In this document: positions 43,963-53,757 of the stretch, piece by piece
Position numbering within the stretch: the first letter of the stretch is position 1
Layout: each line of letters starts with the position of its first letter
DNA from: Bacteroidia bacterium
GTDB taxonomy: Bacteria; Bacteroidota; Bacteroidia; Bacteroidales; Azobacteroidaceae
Assembly (NCBI GenBank): GCA_025999935.1
Contig: BNXY01000014.1
Location: 1-56,713 of the forward strand
Length of the DNA: 56,713 nucleotides
Direction: 5' to 3'
Position numbers and translations under genes: made by a program
Notes under the pieces: generated by a model
What the model saw: the letters and a program-made list of their open reading frames with translations, nothing else
Told to the model about the DNA's origin: nothing
Databases searched by the model: none

Positions 43963-44982
43963 CTAAATACTTACTCTTGAAAACGGAACTGCATCCATCG
44001 GGCAAAATTCTTTGTCCAAATATTTGAAATAGCCGCTCATAGCGACCATGGCTGCATTGTCGGTCGTGAAAGCAAAAGGCGGAATATGAATCTTCCATCC
44101 GTATTTTTCGGCATGGTCTTCAAAGGCTTTCCGCAAACCGGAGTTGGCCGATACGCCGCCGGCTACAGCTACTTCTTTTATCTTCAAATCTTTGGCGGCT
44201 TTCCGTAATTTCTGCATTAAAATATCAATAATCGTAGCCTGAAGACTGGCGCAAAGGTCGGCTTTGTTCTCTTCGACGAAATTGGGATTCTTTTTCAATT
44301 CATCCCGGAGCAGGTACAAAAACGAGGTCTTCAAACCGCTAAAACTGTAATTATAATCCGGTATATGCGGTTTATTCAGTTGAAATGCAGCGGGATTGCC
44401 TTCTTTTGCCAGACGGTCCACCACCGGGCCGCCCGGATAAGGTAAGCCCATGACTTTCGCACATTTATCGAAAGCTTCTCCGGCAGCGTCGTCGATGGTT
44501 TGTCCGATGACTTCCATATCGTTCCAGCGACGCACCAGAATAATCTGGGAGTTTCCGCCCGATACCAACAAGCACAAAAAAGGGAATTGCGGTTGACCGG
44601 TATCCGATGCATCCGCTTTGATAAAATGCGCCAACACGTGCGCCTGCAAATGATTCACGTCAACCATGGGTATTTGCAAAGCCGTCGAGAAACCTTTCGC
44701 AAAAGACGCGCCTACCAACAAAGAACCCAACAATCCCGGGCCGCGCGTAAAAGCAATGGCCGACAGGTCTTTTTTATCTATCCCTGCTTGTTTCAAGGCT
44801 TGATGGACAACCGGTATGATGTTTTGCTGGTGCGCTCGCGAAGCCAGTTCGGGAACAACGCCGCCATACGCTTCATGCACTTTCTGACCGGCAATCACAT
44901 TCGACAACACAACGCCATTCCGGATGACAGCCGCCGATGTATCGTCGCAAGAGGACTCAATTCCCAAAATTGTAATATCCAT
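43963..44982 (-). CDS. tsaD: tRNA threonylcarbamoyladenosine synthase subunit TsaD
   Basis: The 339-residue enzyme transfers the threonylcarbamoyl group to A37 of ANN-reading tRNAs. Motifs are GIESSCDDTSAAVIRNG at the N-terminus, TRGPGLLGSLLVGASFAKG, the metal-binding HLQAH in VDVNHLQAHVLAHF, LVSGGNSQIILV and VAGGVSANSGLR. The length is typical. It is divergent from tamB with an 81-nt shared upstream region. Confidence 0.96.
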   Translation of the reverse strand: MDITILGIESSCDDTSAAVIRNGVVLSNVIAGQKVHEAYGGVVPELASRAHQQNIIPVVHQALKQAGIDKKDLSAIAFTRGPGLLGSLLVGASFAKGFSTALQIPMVDVNHLQAHVLAHFIKADASDTGQPQFPFLCLLVSGGNSQIILVRRWNDMEVIGQTIDDAAGEAFDKCAKVMGLPYPGGPVVDRLAKEGNPAAFQLNKPHIPDYNYSFSGLKTSFLYLLRDELKKNPNFVEENKADLCASLQATIIDILMQKLRKAAKDLKIKEVAVAGGVSANSGLRKAFEDHAEKYGWKIHIPPFAFTTDNAAMVAMSGYFKYLDKEFCPMDAVPFSRVSI

Positions 44983-45048
44983 TCCTTAAATTTGAATAAA
45001 AAATCATACAAATATCTGAAAAAATTTCGGAAAACGCAAATGACTTAT

Positions 45049-45056
45049 TACCTTTG
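45049..45056 (+). promoter_or_regulatory. -7 box of tamB next to the start codon
   Basis: TACCTTTG ends 7 nt before the ATG at 45064. A near-match TTTC lies 20 nt upstream of it (45025-45028). The transcript would have almost no untranslated leader. Confidence 0.5.
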
Positions 45057-45063
45057 TATCTGA

Positions 45064-48000
45064 ATGAAAATAATCAAACGCATCATCTGGGGAGTTGTTA
45101 TCTTTCTGGCGGTATTTTATGTGGTACCGGCCGGTTTGGTGCAAACACCCTATTTTCAAAAAAAGATTTCCCTTAAAATCGCTGATTATTTAGAGAAAAA
45201 GCTTCATACAGAAGTCAATATAGGAAGAATTGAATTTGGACTTTTCAATAAAATAATCATTCGCGACGTTTATATGGAAGACCAATCCGGCGATACCCTT
45301 TTTCAGGCCAAACGAATTGCTGCCGGTTTTGAACTGCTTCCGATGTTCCATAACAAATGGCAGTTCGATTCCGCACAGATTTTTACTTTTCGCTTCAACC
45401 TGAGCAAAACAACCGACGATTCACCCCTGAACATCCAATACATTATCGATACTTTCGCGAAAAACGATACTACTCAAACGAATAACCCTATTGAGTTGAG
45501 AATCAGCAGTTTGAATCTTCATGCCGGTCATTTTTCCTATCGGGTGAAAAATGCGCCGGAAACACCGGGTAAATTCAATCCCAAAGACGTCCTGCTGAAC
45601 AATATCTCTTCCAAAATCCACATCGACCATTTTTTGGATAATGAATTGGTTCTGAAAGTAAGCAAGTTGGGATTTGAAGACCAATCGGGCTTCCAAATGA
45701 AAAGATTGGCTTTCGATTTAACCGCCGATTCGGGAAAAGCCGTCATTCACGAACTAAATGTGGATTTGAACAAAAGTTCCTTGCAAATACTTGATATTCT
45801 GGCTGATTACAGTAAAGGGAAGGCCGGTCAAAACCGAATGGAAAATGCGGAGATTCAGCTAAAATTAGTAAACTCCGATGTTTTTTTGAATGAATTAAGC
45901 GCATTTATTCCGGCATTTTCCCGGTTTGAGGACAAAATAAGCCTCGAAGGGGATTTTTCCGGCAAACCCAATGACCTTATCCTGAAAAATTTATATTTAA
46001 GATACTATAACCAATTGATGATTCGGACAAACGCCCAGATAAAAAACATTTTCGGGTCCAATCCCAACGCTATTTTCATCAACGGCGCCATCGACGAATC
46101 GTTTTTTTCTCCCGAAGGCATCGAACGGATTGTGAACAATTTCAGCAAAAAACCCTTCATCCTTCCCGGCCAAATCAAACAGATGCAAAACCTTCATTTC
46201 AATGGGGTAGTGAAAGGTTCTCCGACCGATTTGGCCGCTTCGGGCATTTTGGATACCGGAATCGGCGCCATCCATGCCGATGTTGTGCTGGGGAAAGAAG
46301 AAGCGCTTTTTATTAAAGGAGGTATCGCTTCCGAAAGTTTGGATTTGGAAAAATTATTGAAAGATAAAGATTATGGCGAAGTGATTTTTGACATTAAATT
46401 GGATACAAAACAAAGCATTGATAAAAAATTTTCGGGTATTGTTGATGCCAATATCGAAAAATTCGTCTATAAAGGCTACGCTTACAATCATTTAAACTTA
46501 AACGGAGAATTTTCCCCAAACAGTTTCAACGGTCTATTGAATTTGGATAGTCCGGAAGGCAAAATTTCGGGAGAAGGTCTTTTTACGCTCAATGGGATAG
46601 ATTCCGAATTTCAATTTACAGCAAAAGCTTCTGATTTACAATTAGATAAATTGAATTTGACAAACAAATACCAAAATCCGTTGTTGTCTTTTGAGATAGA
46701 CGCCAATTTTACCGGAAATAATCCGGATAATCTGTTGGGAACTGTTTCTTTGAATAATTTTAATTTCCAATCGAATAAAGGCGGTTATTTTTTGGACAGT
46801 CTTTCGATTCTTTCCACCCAAATGGAAACGGAAAAGAGGCTGAGCATCGACTCAAAAATTCTTAAAGGGACTATCCAAGGAAATTATGCGTTCAGCACGA
46901 TTGTTCCGGCGGTTAAACAAACAGTCGCCCGCTATCTTCCGGCTTTGTTCAAATCCGAACCCGGTTTGAAGAAAAAAAATCCGGCTAAATCTGTTAACTT
47001 AAACGCTTTAAACGAGATAGAAAATCATTTCTCCATTGATTTGACCATCGAAGATATGACCGAGATTTCTTCTGCGTTTCAATTGCCGTTTTCATTGCAG
47101 GAACAAACAAAGATTACCGGCGAATACAGCAATATTCAAAATCAATTTATTTTGACGGCAACAGCTCCCAAGTTAGCCGCCGGTGGGACAACGATAGAAG
47201 ACATTCGGCTCACATTGAAAAATTCGGAAGAATCCGCCCGATTGGACATCCAAGGCGCCAACTTGCAAAAGAAAAATGACTTGTTAAAATTTGCCGTCAG
47301 CATGGATGCTGACGATGACGTCATCAAAACTTCGCTGAATTGGGGTAACAACTCCCTGAAATACAAAGGAAATGTGGATTTTTCCGTATTATTCTCAAAG
47401 GAAGATCAATCCGCCTTACAAACAAAAATCGATATTCGCCAATCCGCATTGGTATTCAATGATTCGGTATGGACACTTTATCCGGCTACCGTTCAAATTG
47501 ATTCGTCGGCGGTACTCATCAACCATATACAGGCGTCTCACGAGGAACAATTTATCAAAATTGATGGGGCTATTTCCCAAAATCCCAATAAAAAAATTTC
47601 GGTTGAATTGAACCGGGTGGATTTGGAATATATATTTAAATCACTCAACATAAAATCTTTAGAATTTGGCGGAATGGCTTCCGGGTTCGTCAATGCACAA
47701 GATATTTACCACACAAGAAAATTATCCACACATTTGAATGTGACGGATTTTGCTTTTAATAATGTTATTTTCGGCGATTTGGATTTAAATGGGGATTGGG
47801 ATGATATAAACCAAGGCGTACTGATGAAAGGTTTGGTTTACAAAAACGATTCTACACAAGTAAAAGTAGATGGCATCATTTATCCTGTGGCAGAGGAAAT
47901 TTCCATTGATTTTGATGCAAAAAACACCGATGCCCGTTTTCTCAGGAAATACTTGGATAAGGTAATTCAGCAGTTGAGCGGAAGCTTGACCGGACACTTA

Positions 48001-49575
48001 CACCTGTTTGGCGATTTAAATAATCCAACGGTCGAAGGAGGAGTCTTCGCCCAAAATTGTCGCTTTGGTGTGGAATACCTGAACACTTTTTATACTTTTA
48101 CCGATTCGGTAAAATGTCTTCCGGATGAAATACGGATAAAAGATGTTTCCATTTATGATGAAAAAGGAAAGGCCGCTTTGGCAAACGGTTATGTAAAACA
48201 CAAGCTATTCGATGATTTCCAGTTTTCAGCCAATGTTTCCTACGAAAATTTCATGGTATTCAATGCTAACAAGTCGATGAATCCGTTGTTCTACGGCACA
48301 GCTTACGGTAGCGGCACGGCTTTGCTTTCAGGCACTGAAGATTTGGTCAATATTGATGTTTCCATGCAGAATACGGAGAATACCAAAATTACCCTGAATT
48401 TCATGGAAGAAACCGATATTGTCGATTACGATTTTATCCGGTTTGTATCGCCGCAAAAAGATGCCGGTACCAACAAAACGACAAGCAAGCCCGTCGTGCT
48501 TGCCAACACCGCTTCCGGAACGGAAATCCGGCTCAATCTTTTGTTGAATGTGACGCCTCAGGCAACACTCGAAATGATTATGGATCCCATTTCAGAAGAT
48601 AAAATCAGTGGTTATGGAACAGGAAATATGCAAATTCAGTACGGTACGAAAACACCCTTGAAAGTGCTGGGAAATTATTCGATAGAAAAAGGAAAATACA
48701 ATTTTAGTTTCCAAAGGGTTATCTTCCGGAATTTTGATATTCAGGAGGGAAGTTCGATCGCTTTTCTGGGCGACCCTTATACCGCCGAATTGAATATCAA
48801 AGCCAATTATACGGTTACCGCCAATCTGGGAGATCTCGATCAACAACTTATTAATCAAGAATTAAGGCAAAGTGCGCGCAACAATGTCCCGGTTAATTGC
48901 ATCCTGCAACTGAATGGATTATTGAGCCATCCGGAAATATCTTTCGACTTGGATTTGCCGGGTGCGACCGTCGAATTGAACCGACAGGTAAAAAGTTACA
49001 TCCGCACCGAAGATATGATGAATCAACAAATTGGGTATCTCCTTGTATTAAACCGGTTTTATACTTCTCCCGAATTTGTGCGGAATGAGTCCCGGTTTAA
49101 TAATGATTTGTCCTACCTCACTTCGCCGCTGTTTAAGCAACTTTCCAATATGTTGGGGTCATTAAGCGACAAATTCAAAGTAGATACCAAATTTCATCAA
49201 ACGTATGAAGGAGAGCAAACCAGTACGGAAATGGAATTTCTGCTTTCCAGCCAACTATTGAATAACCGGCTGATTATCAATGGAAATTTCGGATATATCG
49301 ACAATCCCTACCTCAATGGAGGAAACCAGAAAAATGTGCCTTTGGTTGGCGATTTCGACTTGGAATATAAACTCACGAAAAGCGGTGAAATCCGCTTGAA
49401 AGGCTTCAATCATTACAACTACCGGAATTATTACAGCATGACCCCCAAAATGACACAGGGATTCGGGATTCTTTTCCGTAAAGATTTCAACCGCTTCTCT
49501 GATTTTTTGTGGAAAAAAGCCTACCGGCCACCGGCTTTGATACCGGCGGTTTCAGACACAATTACTCCGCATTAA
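45064..49575 (+). CDS. tamB: TamB-type translocation/assembly protein
   Basis: The 1503-residue protein has a single N-terminal membrane anchor (IIWGVVIFLAVFYVVPAGLV, about 6-25). A very long run of beta-strand repeats, the periplasm-spanning groove of AsmA/TamB proteins, follows. The C-terminal DUF490 region includes TLEMIMDPISEDKISGYGTG, YNFSFQRVIFRNFDIQEGSS and a last segment facing the Omp85 partner (FGILFRKDFNRFSDFLWKK). Known TamB proteins bridge the two membranes and move lipids or assemble outer-membrane proteins with TamA. The likely partner is the TamL at 9369. The size fits Bacteroidota members. Confidence 0.92.
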   Translation: MKIIKRIIWGVVIFLAVFYVVPAGLVQTPYFQKKISLKIADYLEKKLHTEVNIGRIEFGLFNKIIIRDVYMEDQSGDTLFQAKRIAAGFELLPMFHNKWQFDSAQIFTFRFNLSKTTDDSPLNIQYIIDTFAKNDTTQTNNPIELRISSLNLHAGHFSYRVKNAPETPGKFNPKDVLLNNISSKIHIDHFLDNELVLKVSKLGFEDQSGFQMKRLAFDLTADSGKAVIHELNVDLNKSSLQILDILADYSKGKAGQNRMENAEIQLKLVNSDVFLNELSAFIPAFSRFEDKISLEGDFSGKPNDLILKNLYLRYYNQLMIRTNAQIKNIFGSNPNAIFINGAIDESFFSPEGIERIVNNFSKKPFILPGQIKQMQNLHFNGVVKGSPTDLAASGILDTGIGAIHADVVLGKEEALFIKGGIASESLDLEKLLKDKDYGEVIFDIKLDTKQSIDKKFSGIVDANIEKFVYKGYAYNHLNLNGEFSPNSFNGLLNLDSPEGKISGEGLFTLNGIDSEFQFTAKASDLQLDKLNLTNKYQNPLLSFEIDANFTGNNPDNLLGTVSLNNFNFQSNKGGYFLDSLSILSTQMETEKRLSIDSKILKGTIQGNYAFSTIVPAVKQTVARYLPALFKSEPGLKKKNPAKSVNLNALNEIENHFSIDLTIEDMTEISSAFQLPFSLQEQTKITGEYSNIQNQFILTATAPKLAAGGTTIEDIRLTLKNSEESARLDIQGANLQKKNDLLKFAVSMDADDDVIKTSLNWGNNSLKYKGNVDFSVLFSKEDQSALQTKIDIRQSALVFNDSVWTLYPATVQIDSSAVLINHIQASHEEQFIKIDGAISQNPNKKISVELNRVDLEYIFKSLNIKSLEFGGMASGFVNAQDIYHTRKLSTHLNVTDFAFNNVIFGDLDLNGDWDDINQGVLMKGLVYKNDSTQVKVDGIIYPVAEEISIDFDAKNTDARFLRKYLDKVIQQLSGSLTGHLHLFGDLNNPTVEGGVFAQNCRFGVEYLNTFYTFTDSVKCLPDEIRIKDVSIYDEKGKAALANGYVKHKLFDDFQFSANVSYENFMVFNANKSMNPLFYGTAYGSGTALLSGTEDLVNIDVSMQNTENTKITLNFMEETDIVDYDFIRFVSPQKDAGTNKTTSKPVVLANTASGTEIRLNLLLNVTPQATLEMIMDPISEDKISGYGTGNMQIQYGTKTPLKVLGNYSIEKGKYNFSFQRVIFRNFDIQEGSSIAFLGDPYTAELNIKANYTVTANLGDLDQQLINQELRQSARNNVPVNCILQLNGLLSHPEISFDLDLPGATVELNRQVKSYIRTEDMMNQQIGYLLVLNRFYTSPEFVRNESRFNNDLSYLTSPLFKQLSNMLGSLSDKFKVDTKFHQTYEGEQTSTEMEFLLSSQLLNNRLIINGNFGYIDNPYLNGGNQKNVPLVGDFDLEYKLTKSGEIRLKGFNHYNYRNYYSMTPKMTQGFGILFRKDFNRFSDFLWKKAYRPPALIPAVSDTITPH

Positions 49576-49619
49576 CCAATTCATTCAATGAAAAAATACA
49601 CATTTGCAGGCTCTAAAAG

Positions 49620-49633
49620 CCCCCTTTAGGGGG
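49620..49633. repeat. C5-TTTA-G5 palindrome, copy 2
   Basis: It is identical to the palindrome at 39500-39513 and lies between convergent tamB and the rhomboid gene. AAAG precedes it and TTGGGGG follows it, as in the dispersed AAAGCCCCCTTTAGGGGG element common in Bacteroidota intergenic DNA. Confidence 0.7.
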
Positions 49634-49667
49634 TTGGGGGTAAATATACGACGGATAATTATGAAAA

Positions 49668-50291
49668 TCAGAGTTCAAATTCCTCTTCATCCTCTTCCTC
49701 TTCGATTACCTCAGGCTTTTGCGGCCCTTGTTTTCTGAAAATAAGCGCGCAAATCAGGCCGCTGAATGCACCCGACAAATGTCCTTCCCAGGAAACGTTA
49801 GGGTCAACCAGTTCCGCTACGGGAAACATGTTCCAAATGGCGCTTCCGTACAGGAAAACGACGATTAACGAGACTGCCATCAATGGTATGTAGCGCCTGA
49901 AAATACCACTGAAAAATAAAAAGAAAGAAATTGAATAGATTAAACTGCTGGCGCCGATATGCCAGGAATCGCGGCCAATACTCCAAGTGAAAAGACCGGA
50001 TAAAATCCACAAAATGGGAAAAACCAAGTATCCCAAATCTTTATAGAAATAAAACAAACTCCAACACAAAACCAACAGGGGAACCGTATTGGAAAACAGA
50101 TGCTTGATGTCGGAATGGATGAAAGGGCTTGTCAAAATACCCCACAATCCTTCAACCGATCCGGGATAAATACCCCATTGATACCAATGAGTGTCCAATC
50201 CTTTTTCCATTATCCATGCCAGCCAGATTACCAGAACAAATATAACCGGGAAAAAAAAGGCATATAGAATTTGTTTAACTTCAAACTTCAT
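49668..50291 (-). CDS. Rhomboid family intramembrane serine protease
   Basis: The 207-residue membrane protein has six hydrophobic segments. Rhomboid landmarks are SPFIHSDIKHLFSNTVPLLV, the nucleophile loop IGASSLIYSISFFLFF (serine in G-A-S), and the catalytic histidine in SWEGHLSGAFSGL. The cytosolic tail is extremely acidic (VIEEEEDEEEFEL). Rhomboids cut transmembrane substrates in the membrane; the substrate is unknown. A TAAATTTG -7-like box is at 50321-50314 on this strand. Confidence 0.92.
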   Translation of the reverse strand: MKFEVKQILYAFFFPVIFVLVIWLAWIMEKGLDTHWYQWGIYPGSVEGLWGILTSPFIHSDIKHLFSNTVPLLVLCWSLFYFYKDLGYLVFPILWILSGLFTWSIGRDSWHIGASSLIYSISFFLFFSGIFRRYIPLMAVSLIVVFLYGSAIWNMFPVAELVDPNVSWEGHLSGAFSGLICALIFRKQGPQKPEVIEEEEDEEEFEL

Positions 50292-50349
50292 AATTTTATT
50301 CGTTTATTTTTTGCAAATTTAAGAAAAAATCAAAAAAATACGCCATTTA

Positions 50350-50381
50350 TTTGTTTATTCTAATAAATAATTGTATATTTC
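50350..50381 (+). promoter_or_regulatory. Promoter of the debranching-enzyme operon
   Basis: TTTG (50350-50353), 20 nt, then TATATTTC (50374-50381), one base off consensus. The ATG is 29 nt downstream. Confidence 0.55.
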
Positions 50382-50410
50382 GTGATTGAAACTACACAAA
50401 AAGATGCTAT

Positions 50411-52366
50411 ATGGGATATTTAAAATTTGATAAAACATTGTTAATCAACTTGGAAGAGTCGTTGACAAGGGAAATGTTGCGCACAAACAGAGGCGGTGGC
50501 TACCATTCGACTACGCTTGTTGGCTGCAATACACGCAAGTATCATGGTCTGTTGGTAATACCGGTTCCGAATCTGGGAGAGGATGATCATGTGATTCTGT
50601 CTTCTTTGGATGAAACCGTTATCCAACACGGCGCCGAATTTAACATGGGCGTTCATCAATATGGAGGTTGCCATTTCAGTCCCAACGGACATAAATACGT
50701 CCGGCAGTACGATAGCGAAACGGTGCCCCGCACCATTTACCGGATAGGCGGCGTGATTCTGGCAAAAGAAAAAGTCTTGACCACTTACGGTAATTGTATT
50801 TTGATTAAATACACTTTATTGGATGCCCATTCGCCTACTACTTTGCGGTTTAAACCGTTTATGGCATTCCGGAATGTAAATTCGTTGACTTCCGAAAATT
50901 CACAGGTAAATAAGAATTATGAAGTTGTTGAAAATGGGATAAAAACTTGTATGTATAATGGTTATCCCGATTTATACATGCAATTCAGCAAGGCCAATGA
51001 ATTTTTCTTTCAGCCCGACTGGTATAAAAATATTGAATATACGAAGGAACAGGAACGGGGATTTCCGTACAAAGAAGACCTGTATGTGCCGGGCTATTTT
51101 GAATTGAAAATCAAAAAAGGGGAATCGGTTTATTTTTCGGGTGGAGATACCTTTATTGAACCGGCTACTTTGGCCGACAGATTTGAAGAAGAAGTCCGGT
51201 CGAGAACGCCGCGTACTAATTTTTATAACTGCCTGAAAAATTCCGCCCAGCAGTTTTATTACCGTCCTACCGAAAATGACGCTTATCTGTTGGCCGGTTA
51301 TCCTTGGTTTAAGGTGCGAGCGCGCGATTTATTTATTTCGTTGCCCGGCTGTACTTTATCCATCGACGACCCGGTGCGTTTTGAGAAAATCATTACCACA
51401 GCTACGCCTGCCGTCCGCAATTTTATGAAAGACGGTTCGGCGGATAAAGTCATCAAGGAAATTGAAATGCCCGATGTTTTGTTGTGGATGATATGGTCTT
51501 TGCAACAATATTCAAAGCAGGAAGGCTTGGCCAAATGCAATGAAAAATACGGAGAATTGATTCAAGATATCATCAATTATATAAAAGAAAATAAGCATCC
51601 GAATCTGCAATTGGATAAAAACGGATTGCTTACATCCGAGGGAAAAGACAAAGCGATTACCTGGATGAATTCTACCATAAACGGCAAGCCGATTGTGTCC
51701 CGTTCGGGTTATATTGTAGAATTTAATTCCCTTTGGTACAATGCTTTGAAATTTGCTTCCGAATTGGCGGTTTTGAAGGAAGATACGGCAAGAACAGAGG
51801 AGCTGGAAGTTATTGTAACAAAGACAAGCGCTTCATTCATAGAAACTTTTGTGAACGGATACGGATATTTGTTCGATTATATCGACGGTTCTTATATTGA
51901 TTGGAGCGTTCGCCCGAACATGTTGTTTGCTATCGCTTTGGACTATTCGCCATTAAATCGCCAACAAAAAAGGGTTATTTTGAACATTATTACCAAAGAA
52001 TTGTTGACGGCTAAAGGAATTCGTTCGCTTAGCCCGAATAGTGAAGGATACCGTCCTTATTATGCGGGAACGCAAAAAGACCGAGATTTAGCCTATCATC
52101 AGGGAACTGCCTGGCCGTGGCTGTTGGGTTTCTACTTGGAGGCCTATTTGAGATTGTATCAATTGAGCGGGATTTCTTTTGTGGAACGTATGCTGATTGG
52201 CTTGGAGGATGAAATAGGCTTGCATTGCATCGGCACCCTTTCGGAATTGTTCGATGGAAATCCGCCTTTCAAGAGCGGAGGCGCTACCTCGTTTGCCATG
52301 AATGTGGCATCGGTTTTAAGAGTGTTGAAATTATTGGAAAGCTATAACCGGATAGAAATTGAATGA
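50411..52366 (+). CDS. Glycogen debranching enzyme (GDE family)
   Basis: The 651-residue cytosolic enzyme of the amylo-alpha-1,6-glucosidase family hydrolyses alpha-1,6 branch points of glycogen. The N-terminal bacterial GDE domain (about 15-230) has NRGGGYHSTTLVGCNTRKYH. The C-terminal six-hairpin glycosidase domain (about 290-640) has AGYPWFKVRARDLFISLPGC, DWSVRPNMLFAIALDYSPL and DLAYHQGTAWPWLLGFYLEA. It overlaps the glycosyltransferase gene by 4 nt (ATGA), so expression is coupled. The pair is a standard Bacteroidota glycogen cluster. Confidence 0.92.
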   Translation: MGYLKFDKTLLINLEESLTREMLRTNRGGGYHSTTLVGCNTRKYHGLLVIPVPNLGEDDHVILSSLDETVIQHGAEFNMGVHQYGGCHFSPNGHKYVRQYDSETVPRTIYRIGGVILAKEKVLTTYGNCILIKYTLLDAHSPTTLRFKPFMAFRNVNSLTSENSQVNKNYEVVENGIKTCMYNGYPDLYMQFSKANEFFFQPDWYKNIEYTKEQERGFPYKEDLYVPGYFELKIKKGESVYFSGGDTFIEPATLADRFEEEVRSRTPRTNFYNCLKNSAQQFYYRPTENDAYLLAGYPWFKVRARDLFISLPGCTLSIDDPVRFEKIITTATPAVRNFMKDGSADKVIKEIEMPDVLLWMIWSLQQYSKQEGLAKCNEKYGELIQDIINYIKENKHPNLQLDKNGLLTSEGKDKAITWMNSTINGKPIVSRSGYIVEFNSLWYNALKFASELAVLKEDTARTEELEVIVTKTSASFIETFVNGYGYLFDYIDGSYIDWSVRPNMLFAIALDYSPLNRQQKRVILNIITKELLTAKGIRSLSPNSEGYRPYYAGTQKDRDLAYHQGTAWPWLLGFYLEAYLRLYQLSGISFVERMLIGLEDEIGLHCIGTLSELFDGNPPFKSGGATSFAMNVASVLRVLKLLESYNRIEIE

Positions 52367-53643
52367 GTATGAGAGCATTGATGTTTGGATGGGAATTTCC
52401 TCCGCATATTTTAGGAGGCTTAGGTACAGCCAGCTATGGTTTAACCAAAGGTATGGCTATGCAGGAAGATATGGAAATCACTTTTGTGATGCCCAAACCG
52501 AGAGGGGATGAAGACAGGAGTTTCCTTCAATTGATAGGTGTATGCAATACGCCTATTGTGTGGAAAGACCTTGATTGGGATTATGTGAAGCAACGCTTGG
52601 GCAAATGTATGGATCCGCAATTGTATTTCGATCTGCGGAGTCATATTTATGAGAATTTCAGCCATTATCATACGAATGACTTGGGATGTATCGAATTTTC
52701 AGGCCGGTATCCCGACAATCTGTTGGAAGAAATTAATAACTATTCGATTGTAGCAGGCGTAATTGCCCGAACTATCCCGATGGATATCATTCACTCTCAC
52801 GATTGGCTGACTTATCCTGCCGGAATCCATGCCAAAACGGCCACAGGGAAACCCTTGGTGCTTCATGTGCATGCCACCGATTTCGACCGGAGCCGCGGCA
52901 ATGTGAATCCGCAGGTTTACGGAATAGAAAAAGACGGAATGGATCATGCCGACCACATCATAACCGTAAGCAACCTGACCCGGAATACCGTGATTGAAAA
53001 ATACCATCAAGACCCGCGAAAAGTGACAACCGTTCACAATGCCGTAGAACCTTTAAGCGCTGAAATTGAAGCTATTCATTCCCAAAAAGGCACCAAGGAT
53101 AAAGTGGTTACCTTTTTGGGCCGGATTACCATGCAAAAAGGCCCGGAATATTTTGTAGAAGCGGCCGCCCGTGTTTTGAAAAAAGCGAATAATGTGCGGT
53201 TTGTCATGGCAGGCAGCGGAGATATGATGAACCAAATGATTCGTTTGGCCGCCCAACGGGGTATCTCCGATAAATTTCACTTTACCGGCTTTATGAAAGG
53301 AAATCAGGTGTATGAAATGCTCAAATCGAGTGATGTATATGTAATGCCTTCCGTTTCGGAACCTTTCGGAATATCTCCCTTGGAAGCCATGCAATGCGGC
53401 GTTCCGTCCATTATTTCCAAACAGTCGGGTTGTGCGGAAATCCTGAATAAAGCGATTAAAACCGATTATTGGGACATTGAAGCCATGGCCGACGCCATGT
53501 ATTCCATTATCACTTATCCGGGTATGGCAGCGTATTTGAAAGAAGAAGGGAAGCGGGAAGTAGATAACATTACCTGGCAAGATGCCGGATTGAAAGTGCG
53601 AAAGATTTACGATAATGTTTTATTTGGTACTGACAACAGGTAA
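52363..53643 (+). CDS. GT4 glycosyltransferase of glycogen metabolism
   Basis: The 426-residue GT-B fold enzyme opens with MFGWEFPPHILGGLGTASYG, the nucleotide-sugar loop with G-G-L-G. It continues with IIHSHDWLTYPAGIHAKTAT and ends with the retaining-enzyme motif SEPFGISPLEAMQCGVPSII (E-x7-E, about 330). In this gene order it is usually annotated as glycogen or alpha-glucan synthase. In many relatives the next gene is a GH57 alpha-amylase; here it is an unrelated ATPase. A second in-frame ATG 6 nt later is an alternative start. Confidence 0.88.
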   Translation: MSMRALMFGWEFPPHILGGLGTASYGLTKGMAMQEDMEITFVMPKPRGDEDRSFLQLIGVCNTPIVWKDLDWDYVKQRLGKCMDPQLYFDLRSHIYENFSHYHTNDLGCIEFSGRYPDNLLEEINNYSIVAGVIARTIPMDIIHSHDWLTYPAGIHAKTATGKPLVLHVHATDFDRSRGNVNPQVYGIEKDGMDHADHIITVSNLTRNTVIEKYHQDPRKVTTVHNAVEPLSAEIEAIHSQKGTKDKVVTFLGRITMQKGPEYFVEAAARVLKKANNVRFVMAGSGDMMNQMIRLAAQRGISDKFHFTGFMKGNQVYEMLKSSDVYVMPSVSEPFGISPLEAMQCGVPSIISKQSGCAEILNKAIKTDYWDIEAMADAMYSIITYPGMAAYLKEEGKREVDNITWQDAGLKVRKIYDNVLFGTDNR

Positions 53644-53701
53644 TAAACGCCATAATTGTTATCTGTAAAAAACAAAATTTTATAAAGATTGCAATGTGGA
53701 C

Positions 53702-53732
53702 TTTGCAATTTGGAAATATTTTTGTATTTTTG
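53702..53732 (+). promoter_or_regulatory. Bacteroidota promoter of the ATPase gene
   Basis: TTTG (53702-53705), 19 nt, then TATTTTTG (53725-53732) match both consensus boxes. The ATG is 25 nt further on, so the ATPase is transcribed separately from the glycogen genes. Confidence 0.75.
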
Positions 53733-53757
53733 CAAGGTAAATTGACAACAGTTACGC

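Noticed and set aside
44500..45063. Plus-strand open frame of 187 codons before tamB
   Set aside because: It is antisense to tsaD, which is an unmistakable essential gene.
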